Source of the DNA: Lederbergia citri
GTDB lineage: Bacteria; Bacillota; Bacilli; Bacillales; Bacillaceae_C
Reading direction: 5' to 3'
NCBI RefSeq assembly: GCF_018343625.1
Contig: NZ_JAGYPG010000001.1
Coordinates: forward strand, 788,342-852,341
DNA: 64,000 nt
Notes under the pieces: model-generated
The model's input: only the letters and a program-made list of their open reading frames with translations
What the model was told of the DNA's origin: nothing
The model's database searches: none
Translations under genes and position numbers: made by a program
Shown: piece after piece, positions 41,944-51,444 of the stretch
Numbering within the stretch: the first letter of the stretch is position 1
How the letters are laid out: each line of letters starts with the position of its first letter

Positions 41944-44900
41944 TTAATTATTTTGCTCAAGGTATTGATAAACTTCCATCATTTCTCGTTTATTCAATTC
42001 ACGAATACGATTGAAAATTGGTATATCTGCAACAGCTTCAAGATTCCAGCTTTCAGGTACAACATCCCTTACTTTACCAGTTAGCCACGTTTGTACATCT
42101 ATGCCATCGACTGTTTCCTCACGACCTTCATCATTGATGCCACTTGCATGACAACTAACACATGGAATTGTTAATTTAAAGACGCCATCATGGAGATTAT
42201 CTTCTGAAATGACTTTCTTCCCTTTACAAAATGGACATGGATGACTTTTTTTAATCTTATTTATTTCGGTCACCAATTTTTTATATCCAAACGCTTCATA
42301 CACATACGTTAGTTTTTTGTATTTTCCATTGGTGAAATACTTATCAATAATGGTTTCTCTCGTTTCGTCAATATTGGGAAAATCACAGATTGTGATCAGA
42401 TTTTTAGTACTTATCGCTTCAATATTACCTTTAATTCTGTCCCAGAACGGTAAAACATTTTGTAATACGATTTCATACTCTACAAAGCTTGCTAGTTCCA
42501 ATTCAAGCATTTTCAGCGAAACTTGTGTTTCCCTAGGGAGTAAAGAGACATCTTCCGTAAGCGTCATATCGCCGCCAACTATTGCTTTTAGTTTTTCCAG
42601 TTCTGGTAACTTTCCTACTGTCTCAATAACTTGATCAAGTGGCTGATGAATAATCTCGCGTATATCCGTGTCACCAAATTTTAGTTTTTTATGATGGTTA
42701 AGCACAGATCCTTCACAAATCGGACATTTAATCTTCTCTTTTGATGCTTTCATATCCTCTTTAATCTTTGATTTTGAAATGGCCATATACATCCCAAGGA
42801 TTTTATTAAATCCTTCCCATGTCCTCCGGGTCTTGCCGGCTTTATCATAAAATGACGTTTCCCAATAACCATATAAAAATGTATGCTTTTCCGCTTCTGT
42901 CATCTCATTATAGCTTTTACTAATATCTTGATTAAGTTCATTCTTAATCTCATCAAAAAGGAATTGCAATTTCGGATATTGATAATACTTCAATACTTCC
43001 ATTACGTCTGGATGTAATAGGCCATCCCAAAATGGTACTGTTTTATCTTGAATGACTACATCAAAATCAAATTTTTCAATAACCCGTCTCCCAGAACAAC
43101 ATGGACAAAAATTTTCTTGATTAAAGAAATCGAAGCTTCTTGTATCTTTATTGGTCGGATGGGCAGCTACAATATGGTTGATTAATCCACCTATCTCATA
43201 GAGAAAGCTGTATTGACTATACAAATGCCTTTCAAGATCAATGGCGATGACAGGTGCGATGGTGTCGGATTCGTATTCACCATATATCAGACGGGCCATT
43301 GACGATAGACTTTTTAAGATACCGCCCTTATAAATGTTTTCTGCATTTTTAAAGTAACCAATATGGTTTTCTTTTAAGTAGTGAATGCCATTTTGCTGTT
43401 TGAGTTTAGAAGAAATATGTGATGGAACAACTTTATTTTCACTATTTTTTTGACGAAAATAATCATCATGACTGACAACATCAAGATGCTCAACAGGTTC
43501 TAGCTGTCTTTTTCCAAAATCAATGATAAAATCAGAGCTTTCCAGCATATAGTCGTTATGTTCAATCATCATGATGCTGACAGATTCGTCCTGCAGAATG
43601 CCCCTTACACTATCAATAAATTGGTTTAATATATTTTGAGACAATCCTTTTGATGGCTCATCAAAAATAAAAAGAGTATGTGGGTTTCTTGAGTTCGAGA
43701 ACAGCTCAGAAACTAAATGGACACATTGAAATTCTCCAGTTGATAAGGTTTGTGTCTTTCTTTCCAACGTTAAATAACCGAGCCCCAGTTTAATTAATAG
43801 GCTCAAGCGTTTATGAGCGATGTCTTCATTTGGCAGTTCCTCAATAATATCTTCAATCGAGCGCTGAAAAATATCATCAATATCTTCACTATATTTTGTG
43901 AGCTTCTTTTTGATATCAAGAAAAGTTGCAACGGTTGAACGGCTGGTAATCGATTGGTTACGATCTTGACCTACCATTACTAGTTTATCTTTTGGATATC
44001 GCTTCAGAAAATCTTTTACTATACACTCATTGACAAGTGTTGATTTACCACATCCAGACTCACCTGTAATGGTTACTAGTCTATTTTTAGGAATCTTAAT
44101 TTTATCCATTTGAATATTACGACAGTGAAGATCGTGAAATTGATAATATTCCGTTGGTATTTCCTGATTTCTTTGCCAATGGATTGGCTGTGGGCGCGGT
44201 GATTCTTTAACAATTTTCCCTCCATATTTCCCACTGCCTGGTCCAAAGAACAATTGATCATCCGTTGCATCGAGTACTGTGTCGGAATGATCAATGAGCC
44301 ATATTTGATTCTTATAACCTAATTGCTTAATCTGTTCTAAAATTTTTACTAGCGTTACGTGATCAAGACCAACAGAGATTTCATCAATAATAATCACGGT
44401 ATTTTCGCTGGCTGCCATGAATTCTGCCAAGTATAGTCGTGTTAATTCTCCACCTGACAACGTACCCATAATGCGATCTAATGTTAAGTAACCAATATTC
44501 ATATTGATAATATGTTTTAGAATAAGTTGTTTCGCTTCACTAATATGTAATTCTTCTGCAAGGGAAAGAATCGTTTCAATACTTAAATTGTTGATATCAG
44601 AAATACTATGTTGTTTTTCAAATAATACAATTGTATATTTCTCGACTTCAGAACTATAGCGTCTACCCTCACACTTTTTACATTCGACATTTTTATTCGT
44701 ACCCCGTCCTTTACACCCAGGACACCAGCCTAATTCATTGTTAAATGAAAACACTTCTGGAGAAAGATTAAATTTTTCAGCAAGACGTACGCGGATCTCT
44801 TTAAAAACGCCTGTATGGGTGCCAATCGTTGAACGAGGATTGGCAGAAATGGATGATCTTCCAAGAAAAAGGACTAATGGCATGTCTTCCATCTTGATGG

Positions 44901-45114
44901 CACTGAAATTGGTTTCCATAATATTTGGAAACAAATACTGATATTCAGCCTTTGGCAATAAGGAAACGAGACGCTTCTTGGATTCTTCACCAATCGTTTG
45001 AGAAAATGTAGTCTTACCGGAACCTGACAATCCAGCAATTCCTAACGATTGATCTTCCGGCAAGTTGGTATCTAACCGGTTAATATTGTTAGCAATTAAT
45101 TGATTTATTTTCAT
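41944..45114 (-). CDS. UvrA-like twin-ATPase protein with a third, degenerate UvrA-like module
   Basis: 1056-residue ABC ATPase related to the excinuclease subunit UvrA but not UvrA itself. Module 1 (about 1-300): Walker A GLSGSGKTT, NPRSTIGTHTGVF, Cys-rich zinc insert CPGCKGRG...CKKCEGRRY, signature TLSGGELTRLYLAEF, Walker B IIIDEIS. Module 2 (about 330-560): GESGCGKST, LSTGEFQCVHLVSELF, LFIFDEPS, without a zinc insert. The last 480 residues keep UvrA-like zinc pairs (CPCCSGRR, CPICEGS, CPFCKGKK, CVSC), but Walker A is lost and the signature is decayed (LPRET). UvrA paralogues are known in DNA repair and in self-resistance to DNA-binding antibiotics. Start ATG 45114 with GGGGAGGA; transcribed alone. 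Confidence 0.85.
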   Translation of the reverse strand: MKINQLIANNINRLDTNLPEDQSLGIAGLSGSGKTTFSQTIGEESKKRLVSLLPKAEYQYLFPNIMETNFSAIKMEDMPLVLFLGRSSISANPRSTIGTHTGVFKEIRVRLAEKFNLSPEVFSFNNELGWCPGCKGRGTNKNVECKKCEGRRYSSEVEKYTIVLFEKQHSISDINNLSIETILSLAEELHISEAKQLILKHIINMNIGYLTLDRIMGTLSGGELTRLYLAEFMAASENTVIIIDEISVGLDHVTLVKILEQIKQLGYKNQIWLIDHSDTVLDATDDQLFFGPGSGKYGGKIVKESPRPQPIHWQRNQEIPTEYYQFHDLHCRNIQMDKIKIPKNRLVTITGESGCGKSTLVNECIVKDFLKRYPKDKLVMVGQDRNQSITSRSTVATFLDIKKKLTKYSEDIDDIFQRSIEDIIEELPNEDIAHKRLSLLIKLGLGYLTLERKTQTLSTGEFQCVHLVSELFSNSRNPHTLFIFDEPSKGLSQNILNQFIDSVRGILQDESVSIMMIEHNDYMLESSDFIIDFGKRQLEPVEHLDVVSHDDYFRQKNSENKVVPSHISSKLKQQNGIHYLKENHIGYFKNAENIYKGGILKSLSSMARLIYGEYESDTIAPVIAIDLERHLYSQYSFLYEIGGLINHIVAAHPTNKDTRSFDFFNQENFCPCCSGRRVIEKFDFDVVIQDKTVPFWDGLLHPDVMEVLKYYQYPKLQFLFDEIKNELNQDISKSYNEMTEAEKHTFLYGYWETSFYDKAGKTRRTWEGFNKILGMYMAISKSKIKEDMKASKEKIKCPICEGSVLNHHKKLKFGDTDIREIIHQPLDQVIETVGKLPELEKLKAIVGGDMTLTEDVSLLPRETQVSLKMLELELASFVEYEIVLQNVLPFWDRIKGNIEAISTKNLITICDFPNIDETRETIIDKYFTNGKYKKLTYVYEAFGYKKLVTEINKIKKSHPCPFCKGKKVISEDNLHDGVFKLTIPCVSCHASGINDEGREETVDGIDVQTWLTGKVRDVVPESWNLEAVADIPIFNRIRELNKREMMEVYQYLEQNN

Positions 45115-45507
45115 AGCCTGTCCTCCCCTTCTCTAAATTAAGTATGGCCATGTAAGTAAGACTTGAAAAGAATTTATTGTTTGTCATAATAATTGAAGAC
45201 GAAGATTTTATATATTTTGTTTTATATTCACTCCAATTTTTTAAAAGAAAAATCCATGGTTCAACTCCAGCAGTTAGTGGTCCTTTTATCAACGTCCCCA
45301 CAAAGTATTTACTTAACCTCAGTTACATGATAAAAATGACGCTTTTCTTTTTCTGGAAAAGCGCCATATTTTTGAAGATTGTTTTATTTGTATAAGACAA
45401 TTAATGATAATATTGATCAATTTCTACTTGAATGAAATATTCAAGCGTCCGCTTAGAAGGTTGGTCCTGAAAAGCAGGCATCCTAATAGATGAAGAAATC
45501 TTCTTTA
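45115..45507. other. Gene-free stretch with a stem-loop
   Basis: No credible gene. A stem-loop at 45336-45364 (GACGCTTTTC / GAAAAGCGCC) with T-rich flanks on both strands may terminate the ArsR-AHSA1 unit that ends at 45508. The promoter of the UvrA-like gene should lie near 45130-45200. Confidence 0.45.
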
Positions 45508-45918
45508 CTATTCAGCCAACACTTTTTCCAGTTGTTCACCATTTTTCGTCCAAGCATATTTAGCTCCCTGGATCGCTCCGGCGCGGGCTTTTGTTGCTTC
45601 ACTGAATCCAGTTTGCTCCATATGGAGATTGGTTGTTCCATCTTCTTTTTCAGTTAAAGTCCATGTAATAGTAGTTGTTTCTCCAGCACTTGCCCAAATG
45701 TAAGATAATGTATGAGGCTCGTTCACTTCGAGCACCTCGCCATTTACAATTCCATCCCACCATTCATTTGGCTCAGAGCGGAATTGAAATTTATGTCCTA
45801 CGATTGGTTTAAAGTCGTTTTTCCATATCCATTTTGCAAGCATATCCGAATCTGTTAATGCGTTCCACACTTTACCGATTGAACTTTTATACTGGAAATC
45901 TAATGATACATCTGCCAT
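45508..45918 (-). CDS. SRPBCC/AHSA1-domain protein
   Basis: 136 residues of the START-like Bet v 1 fold: SSIGKVWNALTDSDMLAKWIW at the N-terminus, GHKFQFRSEPNEWWDGIVNGEVLEVNEP in the middle and the C-terminal helix AIQGAKYAWTKNGEQLEKVL. Family members bind hydrophobic ligands or help in stress responses; function here is unknown. It starts 3 bp after the ArsR-type gene, a pairing seen often in bacteria, and is surely under that regulator. Confidence 0.9.
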   Translation of the reverse strand: MADVSLDFQYKSSIGKVWNALTDSDMLAKWIWKNDFKPIVGHKFQFRSEPNEWWDGIVNGEVLEVNEPHTLSYIWASAGETTTITWTLTEKEDGTTNLHMEQTGFSEATKARAGAIQGAKYAWTKNGEQLEKVLAE

Positions 45919-45921
45919 TAT

Positions 45922-46245
45922 TTACTCCTCCTCTAATAAACTTCTTAAAATTGCCATTCTATCCGTCCAAAACTTCTCGTAAAAAGATACCCAATCTTTA
46001 ATCTCCTTTAAGGGAGCAGCATTTAGGCGATATCTTGTTTCTCTACCAACTTTACGGTCAGCAACTAAACCAGCATTTTTAAGAATGGCCAAATGTTTAG
46101 AAACAGCAGTACGACCCATTTGAAATTGAGGGGTTAATTCGTGAAGAGGTAACTCCTCTGCTTCTGCTAACAAACGTAGCAATTTGCGTCTTGTTGGATC
46201 AGCAATAGCTCCATAAACATCTCGCTCTTGATTTTTATCGTTCAA
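45922..46245 (-). CDS. ArsR-family winged-helix repressor (SRPBCC-linked type)
   Basis: 107 residues: DVYGAIADPTRRKLLRLLAEAEELPLHELTPQ, recognition helix MGRTAVSKHLAILKNAGLV and wing KVGRETRYRL. The C-terminal EFYEKFW-like segment is typical of the group paired with AHSA1 proteins, which lack the metal-binding Cys of true ArsR. The start is a TTG at 46245, since AAGGAG lies 9 bp upstream; longer frames from 46317 would run through the promoter. It most likely represses its own operon through the palindromes just upstream. Confidence 0.88.
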   Translation of the reverse strand: MNDKNQERDVYGAIADPTRRKLLRLLAEAEELPLHELTPQFQMGRTAVSKHLAILKNAGLVADRKVGRETRYRLNAAPLKEIKDWVSFYEKFWTDRMAILRSLLEEE

Positions 46246-46270
46246 AATCACCCTCTCCTTACAAATTGGC

Positions 46271-46317
46271 CACCAATTGGTGTCTTTATTATAAGACACC
46301 ATAAAGTGTCCAGTCAA
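46271..46317 (-). promoter_or_regulatory. Promoter and two palindromic operators of the ArsR-AHSA1 operon
   Basis: On the minus strand -35 TTGACT (46312-46317) and -10 TATAAT (46288-46293) are 18 bp apart. GACACCATAAAGTGTC (46295-46310) is a palindrome with 5-bp arms filling the spacer, and CACCAATTGGTG (46271-46282) is a perfect 12-bp palindrome just after the -10. Binding at either would block transcription, as expected for an autorepressor. Confidence 0.75.
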
Positions 46318-46677
46318 TATTTATTTTTTCATAACTTTATTATTTTTATTCTCTTTCATGACGTATAAGGGTTATATCTTAATTATTCAGTGGAAACATA
46401 TTAATTCTTTGTTAAATAAATTCCCTCTAAGAAGATAAAGAACCGTACGAACATTCTTGATTAGGAAAAATGAGGTTCTTATTTCCCTTAAAAACTGAGT
46501 CTACATAATTCATGTATGTAATACAATCTTTTGCTCCTGATAGAATAAGAGATAGTCTGTTTAATTTCTGTCAATTGAAAAACTTAGCCACAATAAAAAC
46601 ACCACTAATTGTTAAATGTGTGTCTAACAATTAGTGATGCAGTTAACGATATTACTGAATTGAATTTTTATTAGGAG
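46318..46677. other. Gene-free stretch with the sucrose operon terminator
   Basis: No gene seen. A perfect 12-bp stem CACTAATTGTTA / TAACAATTAGTG at 46603-46636, followed on the minus strand by GTGTTTTTATTG, is the terminator of the EIIA-ending sucrose operon. Confidence 0.7.
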
Positions 46678-47181
46678 TTATTTTGAAGTTACGCGCAAAA
46701 TAACTTCCTCATTTACTGAAACGCTTCCGGATGAAATCAAATGGTCAATACTTTCCATATCATCAGAATTCGTAATAACGATTGGAGTTATGATACTTTT
46801 TGCCATTTCTTTAACTTTTTCGAGATCAATTGTGACAAGAGTATCACCAGCTTTTACTTTTTCTCCTTCTACAACATGGGAAGTAAAGCCCTCACCATTC
46901 ATAGAAACAGTTTCTAAACCAATATGAATTAAAATTTCTGCACCATTTAATGCTTTTATTCCAATAGCATGTTTTGTAGGAAAAACTTGTATGACTTCCC
47001 CATCGACCGGAGAGACAAATTTCCCTTCTTGTGGTTCAATGGCGATACCATCGCCCATTAATTTTTTCGAAAAAACAGGATCTGGAACATCTTCTAGTTG
47101 CAAGATGTTTCCTGTAGCGTATGCTTTAAGCTCGATAGTTTTAGAAACTGCTTGCTTTTTACCGAAAAGATTTTTAAACAT
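46678..47181 (-). CDS. PTS glucose-type EIIA domain protein
   Basis: 167-residue stand-alone EIIA of the glucose/sucrose class. The phosphorylated His is in AEILIHIGLETVSMNG near residue 89 and the second active-site His in VSPVDGEVIQVFPTKHAIG near 74; the N-terminal VFSKKLMGDGIAIEP is also typical. It would take phosphate from HPr and give it to the EIIB domain of the sucrose permease encoded upstream, which lacks its own EIIA. Last gene of the operon, 15 bp after the hydrolase gene. Confidence 0.93.
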   Translation of the reverse strand: MFKNLFGKKQAVSKTIELKAYATGNILQLEDVPDPVFSKKLMGDGIAIEPQEGKFVSPVDGEVIQVFPTKHAIGIKALNGAEILIHIGLETVSMNGEGFTSHVVEGEKVKAGDTLVTIDLEKVKEMAKSIITPIVITNSDDMESIDHLISSGSVSVNEEVILRVTSK

Positions 47182-47196
47182 ATAAACACAACCTTT

Positions 47197-48651
47197 TTAA
47201 GACTTTAGATTATTAATTTGATAGGAATGAAGGCTCCAATTTTCCCACGTAAACTTTGATTTTCCTTCGACGGTTATTACACATTGATTCTCTACTGTAT
47301 CCTTATAGAATCTACTTGTAAATACAGTTTGGCCATCGTTAATAAAAATTTCTAATGAAGAACGATCTAAGAACATGTGAATGTTTTGCAATTTATCAAT
47401 TTTACATTGCCTAGTTTCAAGATTGCCCTGATCAAAGCTTTTTCTTTCTAATGTTAAAATACCTTTTTCATTATTAAAAATGAGCTTACAATTGTTCTGT
47501 AGTTGAATTTCAAACTGTTTCCCATCAAATTGTTCAATATCTATAAATACTTCATTAAGTTCACTGTCTAATGGGAATTCCATTTGCTCATTGGCGATTG
47601 TTATGGTTTCTGACTTTGGATTTTTTCGTAATTGCTTCAGTTCTTCAACAGGCTTTTGATATAAACTGCCGTCTTTTAAGTATATTTCTCGAGGAATTGT
47701 TAATGCATGAACCCACCCACTCTTTATTGAATGATGAGACTGCTCTTGTTCATCCCCCATGCCCATCCAAGCAATTAAAATCCTTCTGCCTGAACGATCT
47801 TCAAAAGTCTGTGGTGCATAAAAGTCAAAACCATGATCAAGTTCACTGAATTCACCATGAACAAACGTATTTTCCATCAAATCCCATTCACCGATAAAAT
47901 ATCCGGATTGAAATAAATTTTCATATTTAAATGGTTCTGTCTTTAATCCTTGAGGAGAAACCAATAAGATATCCATATTATTTAAGTAAAAAAAATCAGG
48001 ACATTCCCACATATATCCAAATTCATTTGGTAGGGATATACCATTCCCTGCTAACGGACCTTCCATTTGCCAATGCTCTAAATCGTCCGATGAAAAAAGA
48101 ACAACGGTACCATCAAGTGATGTAGTTTGTGCACCAATGACCATAAACCACTTATTCTCTTGCTGCCACACTTTGGGATCTCGAAAATGAGGGGTATATC
48201 CTTCAGGTAAATGAATGACTGGTCCTTTTTTATCAAAATGAATACCATCTTCAGATACCGCTAGACATTGATATGTTTCCCGGCCACCTTCTTCCGTTTT
48301 AACGTTTCCGGTATAAAAAAGATATAACATATTATTATATTCAATGGCAGAACCAGAATAACATCCGTCTTTTTCATACCATTCACTTGGCACTAATGCT
48401 GGTGGGTGTTCCTCCCAATGAATAAGATCCTTTGAAGAATAATGACCCCAACATTTAAACGTATGCTTCGTCTCAAATGGGTTCCATTGATAAAATACAT
48501 GATATTTTCCTTTGTAATATACTAACCCGTTAGGATCGTTCAATAGACCAACTGGTGGAGTCAAATGAAAAGCTACCCGATTATCATCCTGTAGCTCGCA
48601 ATCCTTTAACCTTTGTATTATCTTATTTCTTAGCTGTTTGTCCTTCTCCAT
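47197..48651 (-). CDS. scrB: Sucrose-6-phosphate hydrolase (GH32)
   Basis: Splits sucrose-6-phosphate into glucose-6-phosphate and fructose. GH32 five-blade propeller with all three acidic motifs: LLNDPNGLVYY (nucleophile) near residue 37, FRDPKVW near 158 and WECPDFFYL (acid/base Glu) near 213, followed by the C-terminal beta-sandwich. 484 residues is normal; no signal peptide, so it is cytoplasmic and fits a PTS-imported substrate. AAGGAG lies 6 bp before the ATG. The gene name sacA is used for the same enzyme in B. subtilis. Confidence 0.94.
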   Translation of the reverse strand: MEKDKQLRNKIIQRLKDCELQDDNRVAFHLTPPVGLLNDPNGLVYYKGKYHVFYQWNPFETKHTFKCWGHYSSKDLIHWEEHPPALVPSEWYEKDGCYSGSAIEYNNMLYLFYTGNVKTEEGGRETYQCLAVSEDGIHFDKKGPVIHLPEGYTPHFRDPKVWQQENKWFMVIGAQTTSLDGTVVLFSSDDLEHWQMEGPLAGNGISLPNEFGYMWECPDFFYLNNMDILLVSPQGLKTEPFKYENLFQSGYFIGEWDLMENTFVHGEFSELDHGFDFYAPQTFEDRSGRRILIAWMGMGDEQEQSHHSIKSGWVHALTIPREIYLKDGSLYQKPVEELKQLRKNPKSETITIANEQMEFPLDSELNEVFIDIEQFDGKQFEIQLQNNCKLIFNNEKGILTLERKSFDQGNLETRQCKIDKLQNIHMFLDRSSLEIFINDGQTVFTSRFYKDTVENQCVITVEGKSKFTWENWSLHSYQINNLKS

Positions 48652-48699
48652 AATGAACTCCTTTTACAAAATAGTAAGCTATACCTTTAACAGCAGAAA

Positions 48700-48731
48700 A
48701 GCGGTATAGAGTATACTTACTCTTCACCGCT
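48700..48731 (-). terminator. Intercistronic stem-loop between the PTS permease and hydrolase genes
   Basis: AGCGGT and ACCGCT enclose a second pairing AGAGT / ACTCT. There is no long U-run, so it is more likely a processing or partial-termination hairpin adjusting hydrolase level. Confidence 0.45.
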
Positions 48732-48748
48732 CATTTAGTTTTTTTCAA

Positions 48749-50155
48749 TTAGTTTTTATTCAAATCTTTTACCATCTTATCGGAGAATCCAAAAAGCCAT
48801 GTTAAAATAAACGCCGTAGCAATCGCAACAATATTAACGAGTAGGTATAACAAGATTTGTCCATTTAAATAGAGTAAAGTACCAGGGATAACTGTGATTG
48901 CCATTCCTGTTGCCTTTAGACCGAATATAGCCGACAAGAAACCACCTACTCCCCCTCCAATTAAACCAAATACGAAAGGTTTAAAATAACGAAGGTTAAC
49001 TCCAAATACAGCGGGTTCGGTAATCCCTAAAAACGCTGAAAGAGATGAAGGCAATGCTAGAGCTTTTAATTTTGCGGAGTTTGTTTTTAATCCGACTGCA
49101 AGGGAAGCTCCACCTTGAGCAGCTACAGCACAAGTGACGATTGCATTATATGGGTTATTGCCATAGGCTTCTAATAGCTGGATTTCTAACATATTAAAGA
49201 TATGATGCACTCCAGTGACGACGATAAGCTGGTTCAAACCACCGATTAAGAGACCGCTAATTCCTAATGGCCATTCTAATATCGCTTTAAATATTGAGAG
49301 AATAATATTTTCTGCGGAGTGGAAAATCGGTCCAATTACAAATAATGCTAGAGTAATCATGATTAATAATGTTAAGAATGGAGTCACAATTAAGTCCAAC
49401 ACTTCTGGAACTCTTTTACGGATCCAGCGCTCAAGTTTGGCACCGACAATACCTGCGATAAATGCTGGTAATACAGAGCCTTGATACCCTACAACTGGAA
49501 TAAATCCTAAGAACTTAATTGGATCAGCATCACCAGCTGCTACTGCATATGCATTTGGTAGTGCAGGACTGACGAGCATTAATCCTAAAACTAAACCGAT
49601 TATCGGATTACCACCAAATACCCGAAAAGTAGACCAGGCTACTAATGCAGGTAAAAAGACAAAAGCTGTATCTGTTAAAACTTCAGTAAAAAGAATAAAG
49701 TTCTGTGAAATATCATTTGGTGTTAATCCAAACAAAGCTAAGATTTGTTCTTGCATGACAAGTCCACGCAAACCCATAAATAAACCGGTTGCTACAAGGG
49801 CAGGAATAATGGGAACAAACACATCGCCAAATGTACGAATAGCACGTTGAAAGCCACTACCAGCTTTAACTGCTTCTTGAGCTTGTTCTGATTTCGTCGA
49901 ACCACTAATTCCTAATTTGACTACTTCTTCATACATCCTATTAACAGTACCTGTTCCAAAAATGACTTGATACTGACCGGAATTGAAAAAAGCACCTTTT
50001 ACTTTATCAATATTTTCTACACGTTCTTGGTCAATCTTATCCTTATCTTTGACCATGATTCTTAGTCTTGTTGCACAATGCGCAGCAGAATTGATATTAT
50101 CTTCTCCGCCAATCGCTTCAATTAGGTCTTTTGCAATTTGACTATTCTCTGACAT
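48749..50155 (-). CDS. scrA: PTS sucrose-type EIIBC permease
   Basis: 468 residues: EIIB domain (1-85) with the phosphorylated Cys in NSAAHCATRLRIMVKD near residue 26, and an EIIC domain with about ten membrane segments, containing GVHHIFNMLEIQLLE and FLGITEPAVFGVNLRYFKPF, typical of the sucrose/trehalose group. No EIIA domain, which is supplied by the gene at 46678-47181. Imports sucrose as sucrose-6-phosphate. Start ATG 50155 has AAGGAG. First structural gene of the operon after the two operator palindromes. Sucrose is inferred from linkage to the GH32 gene. Confidence 0.93.
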   Translation of the reverse strand: MSENSQIAKDLIEAIGGEDNINSAAHCATRLRIMVKDKDKIDQERVENIDKVKGAFFNSGQYQVIFGTGTVNRMYEEVVKLGISGSTKSEQAQEAVKAGSGFQRAIRTFGDVFVPIIPALVATGLFMGLRGLVMQEQILALFGLTPNDISQNFILFTEVLTDTAFVFLPALVAWSTFRVFGGNPIIGLVLGLMLVSPALPNAYAVAAGDADPIKFLGFIPVVGYQGSVLPAFIAGIVGAKLERWIRKRVPEVLDLIVTPFLTLLIMITLALFVIGPIFHSAENIILSIFKAILEWPLGISGLLIGGLNQLIVVTGVHHIFNMLEIQLLEAYGNNPYNAIVTCAVAAQGGASLAVGLKTNSAKLKALALPSSLSAFLGITEPAVFGVNLRYFKPFVFGLIGGGVGGFLSAIFGLKATGMAITVIPGTLLYLNGQILLYLLVNIVAIATAFILTWLFGFSDKMVKDLNKN

Positions 50156-50244
50156 GGATTCTCACTCCTTTTTAAAGTTGATACTACACTTTACCCGTAT
50201 TAGTAAATTCCTAATTCAATCGGGCACAATTTTTATTCCACGAT

Positions 50245-50321
50245 GTGGAATCGATTCCACAAAGATGAAAATAAAGTTAAACCTTATAAAAATTATATTC
50301 TCAAGATAGGGAATCGATTCC
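50245..50321. promoter_or_regulatory. Pair of LacI-type operators upstream of the sucrose operon
   Basis: GTGGAATCGATTCCAC (50245-50260) is a perfect 16-bp palindrome, and GGAATCGATTCC (50310-50321) is a perfect 12-bp palindrome with the same core. Their centres are 63 bp apart, about six helical turns, which allows DNA looping. They lie between the LacI-type gene and the permease start, so the adjacent repressor is the obvious ligand. Confidence 0.85.
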
Positions 50322-50367
50322 ATATTGTGTGCAAGAATAATACAGTTCGTAAAATTCTTTATGTTAA

Positions 50368-51357
50368 TTATAAAGTATCTCCCTCTATTATTCTATAATT
50401 TAATACGATTTTTTTCTCTCCCAACACTCCAGCCTTCATTTTATTATATAAAATATCAGCTCCTGCCTTTCCAGCTTTTTCGTTTTCATAATCAATTGTC
50501 GTCAGTTTTGGCGATATATATTTTGATAACTCTGACGTACCAATACTTACAATACTCATATCTTCTGGAATTCTTATGTTTTTTTCTTGTAAGTACCTCA
50601 TGGCACCGATCGCAATCCGATCTGTAGCAGCAAAAACTGCGTCTGGTAAGTCTTCATTATTTTCTATTAATTTTTTCATGCATTCATACCCTGACTCCAA
50701 ATGAAAACTCCCAATTTCTATCCATTTTTCACTTGGAGGAATTTGGTTTTCTTTTAAAGCATCGATATAGCCTTCTTTTCTTAAAACACCTACCGCTTGG
50801 TCCGTCTCATGTACACCAATATAAGCAATTCTCTCCTTCCCTTTGTTGAGGAGCAGTAGTGTTAAATATTTCGCAGCATGATAATCATCATAATAAACAG
50901 ATGATATTCCGGGCATATTTTGTCCGATTACAACGAAAGGAAGTTTTAATTTTTCTATTTCCTTTATTAGTTCCTGTTGAACATTCGTTGCAACTAATAT
51001 GATTCCATCTACCTGCCGATTAGCTAATAATGTTAAGTACTCAATTTCTTTTTCAATTTGCAGATTCGTAATGGCTAATAGAATTTGATACCCGTGTTCA
51101 CTTAATACTTCATCAATACCACTTACGACTTTACTGGAAGTTTCAGTACTAATTCTCGGTAAAATGACGCCTACAACTTTTGTTTCTTTTGTTCGAAGTG
51201 ACTTCGCTTGCTGGCTAGGAACATATCCAGTTTCATCTATTACTTTCATGACACGCTCCCTAGCTTCTTCACTTACGTAGCCAGTATTATTTAACACGCG
51301 GGATACAGTTGTACGAGAAACATTTGCCATCTTAGCGATATCTAAAATCGTAATCAT
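50368..51357 (-). CDS. scrR: LacI-family repressor of the sucrose operon
   Basis: 329 residues. N-terminal LacI HTH (ILDIAKMANVSRTTVSRVLN) with hinge helix QQAKSLRTK, then a periplasmic-binding-protein-like sugar sensor (VVGVILPRISTETSS, ATDRIAIGAMRYLQEKNIRIPEDMSIV). It is immediately upstream of the PTS operon and would release the two operator palindromes when sucrose or a phosphorylated product is present. Start ATG 51357; the ATG at 51372 lacks a better site. The name is given by context and should be taken as tentative. Confidence 0.9.
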   Translation of the reverse strand: MITILDIAKMANVSRTTVSRVLNNTGYVSEEARERVMKVIDETGYVPSQQAKSLRTKETKVVGVILPRISTETSSKVVSGIDEVLSEHGYQILLAITNLQIEKEIEYLTLLANRQVDGIILVATNVQQELIKEIEKLKLPFVVIGQNMPGISSVYYDDYHAAKYLTLLLLNKGKERIAYIGVHETDQAVGVLRKEGYIDALKENQIPPSEKWIEIGSFHLESGYECMKKLIENNEDLPDAVFAATDRIAIGAMRYLQEKNIRIPEDMSIVSIGTSELSKYISPKLTTIDYENEKAGKAGADILYNKMKAGVLGEKKIVLNYRIIEGDTL

Positions 51358-51444
51358 AATATGCAACCCCACATTTATAAATCCATCTTAATTAATATCA
51401 AATTATATATTATCACAAAAAAACTTAGGCTACCCCACTAGAAC

